Of a stretch of 64,000 nucleotides of DNA, positions 33,102 to 46,300 are shown piece by piece. The notes under the pieces are model-generated. The model ran no database searches. It had not been told where the DNA came from and saw nothing but the letters and a program-made list of their open reading frames with translations. Numbering within the stretch: position 1 is the first letter of the stretch; the number at the start of each line of letters is the position of its first letter. The position numbers and the translations under genes were made by a program. Where the stretch lies: the NCBI GenBank assembly GCA_021018995.1, contig CM037590.1, positions 104,099,097 through 104,163,096 on the forward strand, read 5' to 3'. Origin of the DNA: Chloranthus sessilifolius (Eukaryota; Streptophyta; Magnoliopsida; Chloranthales; Chloranthaceae).

Positions 33102-35740
33102 AGTAAACAAAACAAGCATAATCAAACAAAACTAAAAATCCACAGGCCAACGAAGGGTCCACCATGGTCAACACTTCCTTATCTTCTCCTTTAGCTCTGC
33201 CTTTGTCTCACCTTGCACTTTCTTTATGAAATCAACACCACACTCCCCTTCAACTGACTCCTTCCGTCATATCAAAACAACATAACCCAAAAATATTCCC
33301 AAATAACCATCAACTGAAAATAATAGCAGTATACAAAACCTCATGGGAAGGACCCTGTCTTGTACCCCGACTTTACAACATGCCCCATTCCATTGAGCGA
33401 CTAAAGAAGGTCCCTCCCGACAAGGAGACCCCGACCATAAAAGACCTATTGAAGGAAGAAATCAAATGACGTCACACCTATTTTGACAAACCCTATATGA
33501 CCCAAAACATGAACGCAAACATAACATCTCTCTCATCCCAGATCAATCAAATCGAGAGGGATCGAGGACCCTTATATAATATTATCTAATAAAATGGAAC
33601 TTCGACCATCCAACATGTCCCACCAAGCGGACTTCCTGAGTCAGTCCCTGCTTAAGGAACTGATGTTGTACCATAATATGAAAATACAAAAAAATATATA
33701 CATATATACAAAATAAAAAGTATATATCATCTGCCTAGCAATATCTCTAACTTATAACTCCTACTTGACCGAGAACTTGAAGTCGAGGAGCTAGTGCTAA
33801 TAAAAAGGTGCTTGCACAACCACCTCACCTGGAGGAAATCAAACCCATATGGGAAGTACTTATATTTTCTCGGCAACATGCCCAAGAAACAGCCATAGGG
33901 GAAGGACTTTTTGACCCTTGGAATCATAACTCAATGACCATCATATCTCGTAGCCTAAACAAACATACTTATATATCTATCATCCTTGCAGTCATCACAA
34001 GGCATTCGCCAGTTTTAGGTCATTATTTTCGAAACCATTTTGGGTATCATCTGACTCATTGACCACCCTCCTGTTCAGGCAAGTTCATCGAAAAGACTAG
34101 TAGATCATGAAACTCTTTTTTTGAAATATAGAAAACTCTGGATTCTCATACACCCTCTTCAGCCATTGGAGTTGATGTTAGAGCTGAAAAAATGAAAGTG
34201 CAAGGTTCCATCAAGCCTCATAATTCTTGCATTAGCAGGTTGTTTAAAATATATATATATATATAAAAGAAGCATAACCGAGCGAGAGCAATACGACGAA
34301 TGAATAGTCAATGAATTCAGGGAAGCATAAGCAAATTATGAGGACAATCTTGATATTTTCATTAGGAGAGCATAAGCAAATTGTGAGGGCCTCCCTGACA
34401 TTTTCACACTACTAGATATCGTCATATGGTGGCGGGAGGAGGATAAAACTCCTGCTCACCATAGAATTTGAGACTTTGATGATACTGGACCATGACGGAG
34501 AGCTCAATTATGGCACTACATTGCCTACCCAAGAAGAAAGTAGTTGACCACTATTTCAAAAATCGGTTAAATGAGAAGCTACCCTCAGATCAATAAACCT
34601 TACCTCTTCTTCACCCTTTTATTTTCTAATTCGGACAATGAGTCAAATGATTTCTAAAATCTTTTTGAGAATAAAATCGAAAACTCTCGAATGACAAATG
34701 ATGCAATCACTCATTACCTACCATTCACCTCAATCCTTCTAAAAGCTACAATCATGATTATCATTCAGCACTTACCAAAATCAAGCTCGGCATGTGGCCA
34801 AAATAATCGAACTGCCTCCCAAGACGGGATCATCATAAATACACTCCAGGACATCTGTGAGGTAGATAAAAGTCTCACTCTCACTTGACACTGGGACATT
34901 TATTTTTAAAGAGTGCTAGCACCTTGGTAGCGATAATCAGGTCACAAGACCGATACCCCAAACTGGGGCATTTTTTTAATTTTCAATTTAGTTCTTAATT
35001 TTTTCACCTTGGATACCCCAAATTGAGGCATTTTTTTATTTTATTTATTTTTTATTTTTATTTAGTGTATTTCTTACTTTTCCGTCATGGCCCCAAAACA
35101 AACGCTTGAAACAGAACTACAGAATACACCTGAAAAATAAATACCATGCTCTAACACTACACATTCCCCCTGCAATGTAACCCAAGAGATACACACAATA
35201 AACACAATCAAACATTAATGAAACAAACACAATGAATAAAACACCTCTTTATTTATATAATAAAATTTTACAAGTATCACCGGAGGCATACCTCCTGGAC
35301 ATATAATCAAAAAAGAAAACCTAAAATCCTAATCTACAACCTAAAATGAAAACCAAACCAGAAATGAACACAAAGCGAGGAGCAGCATCCAATCGGAGGC
35401 TTCAGAAAAGGTAGGGGAAGGATTGGTTGGGGAACATCCCTTTCCATCCATTTGGAGGACTTTCCTTCCTCCATCTTCACCTTCCAACAATAATGAAGGA
35501 TGTATTGAACGCTCCCTTCCCAATACCGCCTGTTCTCAAAGTCACACCACCATTGGAAGCCCCCTCAGGCTGAAGGTCACGTGAAACCACGAACAACGGA
35601 AGAAATGACATCACGATCTAACGGTCGGATCACACAATATCACATAAACATGGGAATTCAAGGGCCACAAGAGCAGGAAAAGTCAAGTCAAAACCAGAAA
35701 GCATGGGAGGAATGAAGATTTTCCCCCTTATATAGAGCAT
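33102..35740. other. Element F 3' part, no recognised gene
   Basis: Mostly AT-rich. A stretch near 33330-33600 can be read as WEGPCLVPRLYNMP-like, faintly similar to an integrase end, but too weak to call. AT runs occur at 33690-33725 and 34245-34265. Two copies of a GAGCATAAGCAAATT-T/G-TGAGG string lie at 34320-34410. Positions 35220-35330 look like a polyadenylation-type AT stretch. The region ends at a TTATATAGAG box directly against element B. Confidence 0.4.
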
Positions 35741-36128
35741 TATAGACACCCAAATTTGGCCCAAGGCCCGATCGAAACACCTTTCGAGAGAGGTACAATT
35801 CTGAGTTTTTGATGGCATGCATGGAACCTTTAGGAATCACCCCAAACCCTTAGGAATCACCCTAGATCCCTTAGGAACCTATCCCAAACCTTTAGAAACC
35901 AATCCCGACCCTTAGAACCCATTCCGAACCCTAAACCTAACCTTCCCGAGCAATGGATGAAGAGTGGTGAACTAGGACTAGCTGATGTCTTTTATTGATA
36001 TCAAATCATATACAATTAGAAAGAGGACTTCTCCAGCTTTCTAATGAGTCACGAATCGCCTCAATCGAAGTTGTATATCAAAAGTTATGACCATTTGAAA
36101 ATCGAGCTTTTTTGGAGGGATTTTTGCC

Positions 36129-36347
36129 TGGCGCAACTAATAGTTACGCCAGGCCATTTTCCCCCTGGATTTTCCTGGCGCAACTAATAGTTGCGCCATG
36201 TCTTTTTCCCCTAGAAATGGCCTGGCGCAACTAATAGTTGCGTCAGGTATAAATGGGTCCCCCCACCCCTCGCGAGGCCAACTTCCAGGCTACTGTTCAA
36301 CACTGTTTTACTGTACATTTGCCTGACACACCTAATAGTTGTGCCAG
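36129..36347. repeat. Palindrome cluster in the B 5' LTR
   Basis: Copies at 36130-36150 (one mismatch), 36177-36197 (exact), 36224-36244 (one mismatch) and a decayed one near 36323-36346, all upstream of the TATA box. Confidence 0.93.
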
Positions 36348-36628
36348 GAATATGAACAGTGACTGTTGGGTTTTGCCCTAAATTTTGTATTTAGGGTTTG
36401 ACTTGTTGACCACCTTGACCTTTGGGGTGTGTTTTGATAGTTCTGTTGCACCCATTCACTACCTATTTGCAACCCCTTAAGTGGCTTAAGACCTCACCCC
36501 ATCATCCACCATTGGAGGATCCTTCACACCTTTCCAAGCTCTTAAAATCTTAGGAAACCTTAGATGGCCCATTACCTAATTCCTAATCTTACTTAGCCTC
36601 TAGGTAGCCTCCTAATCCACCCATTTCC

Positions 36629-36636
36629 TATAAATA
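36629..36636 (+). promoter_or_regulatory. LTR TATA box, element B
   Basis: TATAAATA in a TTTCCTATAAATAGAGCCCC context, the same as in LTR A and the B 3' LTR (58436-58443). Confidence 0.75.
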
Positions 36637-37361
36637 GAGCCCCCCTCCCCTTAGTTTAAGGGTTGAGAATTTTGGCCTAAGAGAGAAAGAGCTTAAGGTG
36701 AGAAGATCTTTCTCCCTTTGGTGCACACTTCCCATACAAATTTCAAAATTCTAAAACCTCCTTGAGTGATATTTTTTACCTTAGATCCCTTAGTTTAGGT
36801 ATATGCTACCCATTCACCTTCCCTCTCTACCCCTTAGTTAGCAATCCTTAGAGGTTATAACCCCACTTTCCACCATACAAAGCCTTCAAGAGCTCATCAA
36901 AGCAAGCCAATGCAAGGCTCTCCTACGGTGCAATAAGGCCTGAGGGCTCCGGCTCTCCCCTTTCTTCTCCTATCTCCTTTTGGCATTCCCTACTCTCACA
37001 TTTGTGCCGTTACGCTGCCAAATTTTCGGTAGGAACGGAGGGGCACAAATAGGATTGGAGGCCCATTTGGGCAAGAGGGAACTATTTCCTTGTCTGTTAC
37101 ATCATTTTATTTTTGGCCATAAGTAGAGACCGCGTTAAGCGGGTTGATCGGGTGCCTAACACCTTCCCAATCGATAACCGAAGCCCCTACCCAAGAGCCT
37201 TTGGTGGGAACCAGATTCAGATTCATATTTTTAGCACTTCAGTGCTCATAAAAATAAACTAGGTATCCCGGGACACCGAAAGCTGCGGGTGGCGACTCTA
37301 TTTTTTTTCGTTAGAGAGCGCATCGTCGCGACGGGATCGTCTCGATTCCCACGATTGCACA

Positions 37362-37380
37362 GATGCGACTCTGTTGGGGA
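37362..37380 (+). other. Primer binding site of element B
   Basis: GATGCGACTCTGTTGGGGA directly follows the 5' LTR, matching the element A site at 17765-17784 closely. Confidence 0.7.
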
Positions 37381-38860
37381 GTAGCTTGTAGAGCTTCCCC
37401 TTGAACTTGGCCTTGTTATTTTTTATTTTTACTAACATATTATTGCTATTTTTTTAGTTTATTTTTGCTGTCTTTTTACTCACCCCTCCGATTAAGTTGT
37501 TTTACTTACCCCTACATTTTCGTCATTTACGAGCCTTAGCCGATTGGCGGGCCTACATGCGCATTGTCCTTTAAAATTCCTTACTTTTCTATCATTTTAG
37601 TGCCTTAGCCAATTGGCGGGCCTACTTGTGCATTGCCTTTTAATTTTTTTTAAATTTCTGTCATTTAAAGTGCCTTAGTCAATTGGCGGGCCTACTTGCG
37701 CACTCATATCCTAACAGTGGACGCCAGCCCATAGTGGCGGCACGGGATAATCACCCCCGGTCTTTGAACTAAAGAAACTTCCAAAAAAAAAAAAGAGAAA
37801 AAGCTTTAAAAAAGAAATTAAAATTGAACCAAGTTAGGGAGCTTAATTAATTTATTTTTGCGGGTTAGATTTTCAAAAGGGTTGGATTAGGCAAACACAT
37901 AAACACCCGGGTCTTAGTATGGCGGCAGCCCCTAGTGGTGATGATCCAGAAAAGTCCCAGCCCACCTAGTATCTGAGAAGGCACTTGCGCCGGAGGTATA
38001 TCGGGTGGGTTCCAATTCCAAAGTTTAAAACCCTTGGGGGAGTGCGCTAGCGAGTTATACCGAACTCAAAACCTTTAGGTGTGGTAAGGAGAGAATTGAT
38101 CATCAAGAAAACTACTCAGTTCCCAGAAGCCTAGCTTCAACAAAAACCAAAAAAAAGAGACTCATTTCGAGCATCGTTCCGTAAAAAATCTGAGTATCTG
38201 CTTGGTCATGGCTGTATTAGTTGTGCAAGACAAAAGTTGGAATTTATAATCGGCAAGAACTAATAGTTGCGCCAGCTTTAAACTCCACTTTTTTACCTTG
38301 GCGCAACTAATAGTTCGCCAGTGTAAAAAGGCTCCCCTGCAACCCGGGCGCAAATATTAGTTGCGCTAGGTCTGTCTGCACAGCCCTAGCCCGAATCCTT
38401 GGCCCTTTCCACCTCCCGAGTTTCCCGATCAGTGTGCTTAGTGCCTTGTTTAAGCCCCGCCATCTCCGACACTGAATACGCCCCCGGCCAGTCAAAAGAG
38501 GGCAACCTCTTTTTGGCTCATTATGGGGGATCGAGTCATTTGCCTCGATTTCCATTCCTTCAATAGATCGAAGGTTCTCCTTCAATTCTTTCAAAGTGCA
38601 TTGGAACCGTCGCTGCGGGTCTTGAATTAAGGTACGAGAGCCACCCGAAAAGGGAATTCCAAGGCCTCGAAACCTTTGTTTTTCAAAACTCTTTAAAAAA
38701 AAATCACAAAAAAAAAAATAATAATTAAAACCCAAAAAGAAATAGATAGTTTTGTGGTGCTAGCACAACGGCATCATCTTGCCCTCCGCCATCCCATAGG
38801 AGAAGGAGGAGGATTTTTTAGCCTTATCCAAGGCATCCTTACCCGACCCGCTCCTGTAGA
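37381..38860 (+). other. Leader of element B
   Basis: Non-coding, colinear with the element A leader. It contains the triple repeat at 37530-37705 (three TAGCC-A/G-ATTGGCGGGCCTAC-like cores) and a palindrome cluster at 38250-38369 with decayed copies near 38250-38275, 38299-38321 and 38346-38369. Confidence 0.75.
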
Positions 38861-39135
38861 ATGTCGTGGGTAGAGGACCCGGCTTACACCGATCCCGACT
38901 CATCCCCGCCACATTCTCCAACCCACTCCCATTTGGGGGAAGTTTTTTCCACCATCCCCCTCACCCAACTCCCCTTTACCATTACCGGCCCATTTGGCGC
39001 CCCCATTTTCCTAATCGATACCCCCCAAAAAATCCAAAATCCGACCCCCCATTCTCCATCTTTTGCCCAAACCATGCCCATGCCAAACCCATTTTCCCAA
39101 TCCACATCCATGCCCCAATTCCCATCATCCCCCTA
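38861..39135 (+). pseudogene. Element B pre-gag proline-rich region, part before element E
   Basis: Starts MSWVEDPAYTDPDSSPPHSPTHSH, the counterpart of the element A start at 16280, and is rich in Pro, Ser and Phe. It ends where element E is inserted at the CCCTA duplication. Confidence 0.75.
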
Positions 39136-40946
39136 TGTTGCTATTCTAAGTGTGCATGATTTATTTGTGTTTTGAAAACAGATTTGCAAATGATGAATTA
39201 TACTGAATTTGGAAAACTAAAAAGAATAAAGAAATATCAGCACCGAGAGAAGTTAATTAGCCTGCAAGATCAGGGTCAATTGTAGCAAGTTTTAAATGTA
39301 AGTGAGTAAAAGATCGTCCACAGGGAATTGATTTAAAATATAAGATAAACCTCCATATCTGAGCTACCAGATATGACCTCTGATCCTATCTACAAAGCAC
39401 ATAAGATGGGAGGTTGAATTTGTCACATTAACTAAATGAGAAAAGTAAAAATTAAACTAAATGATCCAGATCCGAGTTGGGGAGATTTGATGTAAATTAA
39501 TAAGAATGGAGAAATAATATCTAACTTCGACTTAGTACTTAATTGCAGAATGAGAATAAATGAAAAACACATGAGATATTATCCAATCTTCATCTGGCTA
39601 CCAGCACAGATGCAAGAGAAAGTAATCCTACTCAAGGATTGGAATTGAGTTGAACTTATGGCTATGGTCTGTCCACTTCAATGGACGCAGATCATCCAAT
39701 AGTTTTCACTCCTAATCCTTGATTAAGAACAAAAAACACCACTACAAATGTTGTGAGGAATCAAGTTACAAACGCAGATTCTCACAGGGACAATGAATTA
39801 AGGGAAATTGCTTTAAAAATAGTAAATCTAAAGGAATCTAATGAATAAGGGGATCACAGGGAACCCTTAACACGAATCCGATTGAGAACGTACTGTTCAC
39901 AACAGCCTTTTCAAATTTACCATGACAATTACAGAGCACAGCTTAAACAGCTCTCGGATTTGTAGTCTTGAATACAATTCTCACTTGAATTACAGAAATA
40001 TCTCACAGTTCTCAATTACAAATAAAAGCTAGGCTATTACAGAAGTTTCAGACAAGCTATCTGAAATGAAAATGAGGCAATAGAAATGAAACTCAAAATC
40101 TGGATACCCAAATTGAGCAAATAGTTCATCTATTTATAGTTTTCCCCAAGTCCATCTCAGATGTCCATCAACCAATCAGAATTGGTTAGATCCATATCAA
40201 CCAATAGGAGTCGAGCACCAGGATCCAGATCTATTCTGGCCAATCAGAACTGCTTGATCTGGTTCAGCCAATCAGGAAACAGAGGCATCAATTCTATTAG
40301 GAAATTCAAAAATCTGTTGGAACTTCTAGAAGTTCCCGCCAAGTAATTTCATTTTTGGGTGTTCACATGGGGTGGAATATGCCTCTGGTTCGTGCTTCGA
40401 ATCTTCTAGAATGCCCCTGGGTTTTTAAATGCATTGGGGCACGTGCAGAGATTACCAAATTGCCCTTGCAGATGCTAGGAATCTTCAGGATACCATTTCG
40501 TAAAGTTTAAAGACCTTTTCGAAAGGTATTGTAACTTCTGAAACTCTATTCGCACAGATTGGAGACCTTTTCGAAAAGAACTGTAACTTCTGGAGATCTA
40601 TTCGCAAAGATTGGGGACCTTTTCGTAAAGATTGGGGACCTTTTCGAATAGCATTCTGTAGTACATTCTTCTTTTCGAATAGCTCCAAACCTCTTTCCAG
40701 GTTGAAACCAGGCCTTTGTCCTCTTTATTTTAGGCATTTTGACAGCCAATGAGGTTGTCCTTTCTCTTTTTTCCTCCAGATCAAGATGGGTCATCATCTT
40801 TTTGGCACTTTTAAGTTACTTTCAAGGTTAAGCCTGCCTTTATTGTTAGCTGTAAAACAAACACTTTCACTTATTTAGTTCTCTCAAGGGTCTATCAAGG
40901 CCCACCAGATTAAGGGGTGGAAAATGGTATTTTCCAGTTCTCAACA
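39136..40946 (-). repeat. 3' LTR of element E
   Basis: On the minus strand begins TGTTGAGAAC and ends AGCAACA. It has a TATA box (ACTATAAATAG near 40130) and TTTTCGAAAAG-type boxes at 40504-40680. 1811 bp. Confidence 0.93.
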
Positions 40947-43900
40947 CACCCCCAAACCTAAGCTTTGTTAGTCCCTGAGCAAAGACAAAATTAAAAACAA
41001 AGTAAAAAGCCACTTTTGTAGGGAGCACAGTTGCATTTAGTATATGCAACAAGCCTTTTAAACCCCTAGGTGATCCCTAGTGGAGGAGTGAAGTCTCCTA
41101 AGGGTTTTCAGTGAAGGTACCCACAAACTTCTCCAATAAATCAGTTAAGATCAATGCAGTTCTGTTAAAACAGATTTTCATCCAATCAGATTATTCGCAC
41201 CTGCATCAGTCAAGCTATAAGAGGATCCTCAAGAAAACATCAGTTCAAAACTAAAATTCTGCTGTAATTCCTTTTACCATTCACTCAGTTTGTGTCAAAA
41301 AGTTTTTACAAGAAAAATTAATGAAAAGCTTGCCTTCTATTTGAGAATCCTGCTATGATGTTACCCCAAATAAGTTGATTTTAAACCCAACTCTAACCAG
41401 GGTTTTCACTCCACATGCAGGTAGGAGGGTTGTACTATTTCACACAGCTCAAGAGCAGTTACAACCCTCAAATAGGACTGTAAGCAGGAGCATAGGCATT
41501 GCTTTTCTGAATTTACTGCTCTTTTCACCATAGATTACACAAATCCTTATCTCCATGTGACAGCTCAATCCATATTTGATCAGTAAGGACTTTAACTTGG
41601 ATTGTAATGTGGCTTATGGGTGAAATTTATCAAGAATAAAGGGGTGGAATGGAGTTCAAAATTGAGAAGTCAGTCAAGGTAAGGAGGTGATAGACACACC
41701 TTCTTCAATTCAGCACAATTTCATCTTCTTCTTTGAATTTTCAGAGCCAAAGTGGCCATCGTTTTCTCTTTCTTTTTCAAACTTCCAATGAAATGACTTT
41801 TCCTTTTCTTTTTCTTTTGTTTTTTTTTTCTCAAAGCAACATTGACTGGAATGCCACATTTCTTCTGCTGATACATCATTGCCTTCAATTATTTTTCTTT
41901 TTCTTTTACCAAACTGTTACCCAACTCACCTTTCTTCAGCTTTCTTTCCTTTACCTTCTGAATTCTCAGAGTGAGGGTTAGGCTAAATGAGGTTGATGAG
42001 GTTTCAAAGAAATCTTGGATTTATAAAGCTCAAATGGTATGTATCAAGGGCAGTTTCAAAAGGTGAGGCTTTTTGAAGTTCAAACTGTCTAAAAGGAGGC
42101 CCTACATCATGTCTTTAATATCATGATTGCTGTCAAGCTATTTTAACTTGGATATGTGTAACTTCTAGTGATAACAAGCAGGTTCAAATAGTCCCTAGAG
42201 CAGAAGAAATTGTCAATTCATACCTCCAAAGAATACATTTCAGGCCCAAATCTCACTGGGTGTGATTTTCTATCAAATTCTTGAGGTATATCATCACTGT
42301 TTTCTCTCTTTTTAGGTTTACTAAAACATCAATATTTTTTTTTTGGAAATTTTCTGACATTCACTTCATGAAAGTATTAGAATTACACTAGAAATCAATT
42401 TTAAAAAGTTTTAACTTCCTCATTTTTCAAAACAACAGGTGTGAAATTACTTCATTTTCAAAAATTCTGCTGGTCATAAGCTGCACCAAGCATTAACTTA
42501 TTTTATTGACATACCTGCCATACCCCCAAACCTAAGATGAACATTGTCCTCAATGTTCTAGACAGTGAGAAACTAGGGGCAGCAAGGTGAAATGAGAAAG
42601 AAGAAAAAAAAGAAAAATATGAGCAGAAAAATCTAAACTATGGAGCAGAAAATACAAATGCAAAACTAAATACATGAATAGGGAAAATGGAAAAAATGAT
42701 ATACAAATGCAGGAAATTACTGCTAAACCAGAAAAAATAGCAAAACAAATCTACAAAAACTGAATGTATGAACAGAAAAAAGAAGAGTACTGTGAAGAAA
42801 ATGAATGGAAATTAACGCTAATAACAGAAAAAAAAAAAAAAAAATTCAAATCCAAAAATAGAATTTCAGAATTATAAAAAATCAGGGAAAAAAAATTAGG
42901 AACCGAGTCCTAAACTACCAAAATGCAAAAAATTAGTAAAATTAAGACCTAAGAAAGAAAAATCAGCGATTTAAAAATAGAATTTTAAACTAAAATTCCT
43001 AAAATAAAAAAAATCCTAAAAGAAACTCTAAACCACCTGTGCCAAAAGAAACCCCCCTACTACTTGTGTGAGTATGAATCAATATGAATTTGAAATTGAT
43101 GAAGCATGGGAGTACACAGTTAAAAATAGGATTCATACATAGCTGAGACCTATTTATAGAGCAGAAATCTTGTAGGAAAATAAAGTCAGTGGCTCCATTG
43201 AATACTCAAAAGAGCCTATGAGCCACTGCTCATTATCCTACATGATGAAAAAATAAAAAAAAACATGATCTCAGCAGGTCCAAATGGGAAAATTGGATAC
43301 AAACAAAGAAAAACAGCCCATCTAGAAGATATTTTTTTTATGCTTTTATAATTTTTTATTTTATTTTATTTTATTTGTTTGTTTTGGGTCAGCCCGGGGT
43401 CCATAAGAGCCCTTATTTACTACTGCTGAAAAAATAATAAGAAACAACTCAAAAAATTTCTAATTGTGTTTTCATTTTCTTTTATTTTTGTATTTGGTTT
43501 TATATAAAATCAAAGATGCCTAAAAGACAGAAATTATAATAAAAAAAACATTAAACACAAAGTAGCTGGTTCTCAAGAATTTAAAATAGAAAATGAATGC
43601 AAAGGAGAAGGATGTAAACTCAAGCAGATCTGCTCCATTTTAGTCCAGATGCTCTTGTTGAGTTTGCTCCAGATCTGCAAAAATCCAAAAACTGCAGCAG
43701 TACCTTATTCAAGTATATTGACAAAAATAAAAAGAAAAACTCAAGCTATTGCCCAAATTTGACAAAAAAACAAAAGAGTGGCAGCAACATTTATTCAAAT
43801 AACTAGAAGGCAAAGAATAAAAACTCAGAAAAATAAAAAAATTCTGCTGCAGTAAAACAGGTTTTCTATACAAAACTACAGTAGACATTTAATAAAGCAC

Positions 43901-44017
43901 TTGGAATACAAAGTGCAGGTTTAAAGAAAAAATTAAAATGAAAATCAGATCTACAAAATTGAAAAACTTAGGTCTACCAATTTTAAAATCTATTCCCCGG
44001 CAACGGCGCCAAAAACT
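40947..44017 (-). other. Internal region of element E, non-coding
   Basis: AT-rich, with long A-rich stretches (42600-43000) and no long coding frame. The plus-strand frame 41733-41981 is Phe-rich low complexity. It carries signals for replication (PBS, polypurine runs) but no proteins. Confidence 0.75.
43994..44011 (-). other. Primer binding site of element E
   Basis: The minus strand reads TGGCGCCGTTGCCGGGGA, the standard plant tRNA-Asp-type site, six bases inside the LTR. Confidence 0.92.
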
Positions 44018-45820
44018 TGTTGCTGTTCTAAGTGTGCATGATTTATTTATGTTTTGAAAACAGATTTGCAAATGATGAATAATACTGAATTTGGAAAACT
44101 AAAAAGAATAAAGAAATATTAGCACCGAGAGAAGTTAATTAGCCTGCAAGATCAGGGTCAATTGTAGCAAGTTTTAAATGTAAGTGAGTAAAAGATCGTC
44201 CACAGGGAATTGATTTAAAATATAAGATAAACCTCCATATCTGAGCTACCAGATATGCCCTCTGATCCTATCTACAAAGCACATAAGATGGGAGGTTGAA
44301 TTTGTCACATTAACTAAATGAGAAAAGTAAAAATTAAACTAAATGATCCAGATCCGAGTTGGGGAGATTTGATGTAAATTAATAAGAATGGAGAAATAAT
44401 ATCTAACTTCGACTTAGTACTTGATTGCAGAATGAGAATAAATGTAAAACACATGAGATATTATCCAATCTTCTTCTGACTACCAGCACAGATGCAAGAG
44501 AAAGTAATCCTACTCAAGGATTGGAGTTGAGTTGAACTTATGGCTATAGTCTGTCCACTTCAATGGACACAGATCATCCAATAGTCTTCACTCCGAATCC
44601 TTGATTAAGAACAAAAAACACCACTACAAATGCTGTGAGAAATCAAGTTACAAACACAGATTCTCACAGGGACAATGAATTAAGGGAAATTGCTTTAAAA
44701 ACAGTAAATCTAAAGGAATCTAATGAATAAGGAGATCACAGGGAACCCTCAACATGAATCCGATTGAGAACGTACTGTTCACAGCAACCTTTTCAAATTC
44801 ACCATTACAATTACAGAGCACAGTTTAAATAGCTCAGTCTTGAATACAATTCTCACAGTTCTCAATTATAAATAAACTGTAGTCTTAAATTATAGAAATA
44901 TCTCACAGTTCTCAATTACAAATAAAAGCTAGGCTATTACAGAAGTTTCAGACAAGCTATCTGAAATGGAAATGGGGCAATAGAAATGAAACTCAAAATC
45001 TGGATACCCAAATTGGGCAAATAGTTCATCTATTTATAGTTTTCCCCAAGTCCATCTCAGATGTGCATCAACCAATCAGAATTGGTTAGATCCATATCAA
45101 CCAATAGGAGTCGAGCACCAGGATCTAGATCCTGTTTCGCCAATCGAATCGCTTGATCTGGTTCAGCCAATCAGGAAACAGAGGCATCAATTCTGTTAGG
45201 AAATTCAAAAATCTGTTGGAACTTCTAGAAGTTCCCGCCAAGTAATTTCATTTTTGGGTGTTCACATGGGGTAGAATATGCCTCTGGTTTGTGCTTCGAA
45301 TCTTCTAGAATGCCTCTGGGTTTTTAAATGCATTGGGGGGCGTGCAGAGATTACCAAATTGCCCTTGCAGATGCTAGGAATCTTCAGGATACCATTTCGT
45401 AAAGTTTGAAGACCTTTTCGAAAGGTATTGTAACTTCTCCAAACTCTAGACAGATTGAGAGACCTTTTCAAAAGAATCAGAACCACGGAGATCTATTCGC
45501 AAAGATTGGGGACCTTTTCGAATAGCATTCTGTAGTGCATTCTTCTTTTCGAATAGCTTCAAACCTCTTTCCAGGTTGAAACCAAGCCTTTGGCCTCTTT
45601 ATTTTAGGCATTTTGACAGCCAGTGAGGTAGTCCTTTCTCCTTTTTCCTCTAGATCAAGATGGGTCATCATCTTTTTGGCACTTTTAAGCTACTTTCAAG
45701 GTTAAGCCTGCCTTTATTGTTAGCTGTAAAATAAACACTTAAAACACTTATTTAGTTCTCTCAAGGGTCTATCAAGGCCCAGATTAAGGGGTGGAAAATG
45801 GTATTTTCTAGTTCTCAACA
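44018..45820 (-). repeat. 5' LTR of element E
   Basis: Partner of 39136-40946, 1803 bp, with the same termini and the same TATA and TTTTCGAAAAG-type boxes (45410-45560). Confidence 0.93.
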
Positions 45821-45825
45821 CCCTA

Positions 45826-46300
45826 TAGACCCGATCCACCCACATTCACTTACACCACTTCCACCCTATCCAGTCCCCTGTAAAATCCCCCATCCATCCG
45901 AGTCATGCCCATTTTTATCGGGGCCATGCCCAACTTTCCTCATCCCTCCTCATCATGCCCCCCATCATCCCAAAACATACCCAATACATCCCCTCATCCA
46001 CCCCATATCCCCCCACCTACCGTGGCCATGCCCGATTATACCAGGGCCATGGCTAATTTTTCCACCACCTCCATCCCATCTATACCCCATCACCCCTTAA
46101 ATCCCCCATCTCCATCCAACCCTTCCTCCATGACCATGATGGAGGAGATGTTCCAAGCCTACTCCTTATGGAAGGCTTCTCAAAACACCCCCTCTCCTCC
46201 ACACCCCATAAACTCATCCCATACCCTAGCCAATCTCCATGCCTCACTCCCCCATGACCCCCATCAACCCCCCATAATCCACACCACTCAAACCCCCATT
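45826..46300 (+). pseudogene. Element B pre-gag proline-rich region, part after element E
   Basis: Pro/His/Ser-rich plus-strand frames with CPFLSGPCPTF and SSMTMMEEMFQAYSLWKASQNTPSPPHPINS. The last string matches the end of the element A pre-gag region (MTMMEEMFQAYSIWKAS). No known domain. Confidence 0.7.

Larger units (their letters stand above)
35741..37361 (+). repeat. 5' LTR of element B
   Basis: Starts TATAGACACCC and ends TTGCACA. It has a palindrome cluster at 36130-36347, TATA at 36629 and a U5 with a conserved block ending GATCGTCTCGATTCCCACG. Same length as the 3' LTR. Confidence 0.93.
39136..45820 (-). mobile_element. Element E: non-autonomous Athila-like LTR element nested in B
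   Basis: Two LTRs (39136-40946 and 44018-45820) flank 3071 bp without coding capacity. On the minus strand a PBS of the tRNA-Asp type follows the first LTR and a GGTTTGGGGGTG polypurine-like run precedes the second. The target duplication CCCTA (39131-39135 and 45821-45825) is perfect. A GAACATTGAGGACAATGTTC string (minus strand, near 42550) with a following GGTTTGGGGGTA run recalls the segment after pol in Athila elements. The LTR starts differ at about four of the first 115 bases by eye. It would depend on another element for its proteins. Confidence 0.93.

Noticed and set aside
35341-35523. Minus-strand 60-residue frame with a hydrophobic end
   Set aside because: Could suggest a signal or membrane segment, but it is short, isolated and inside element F.
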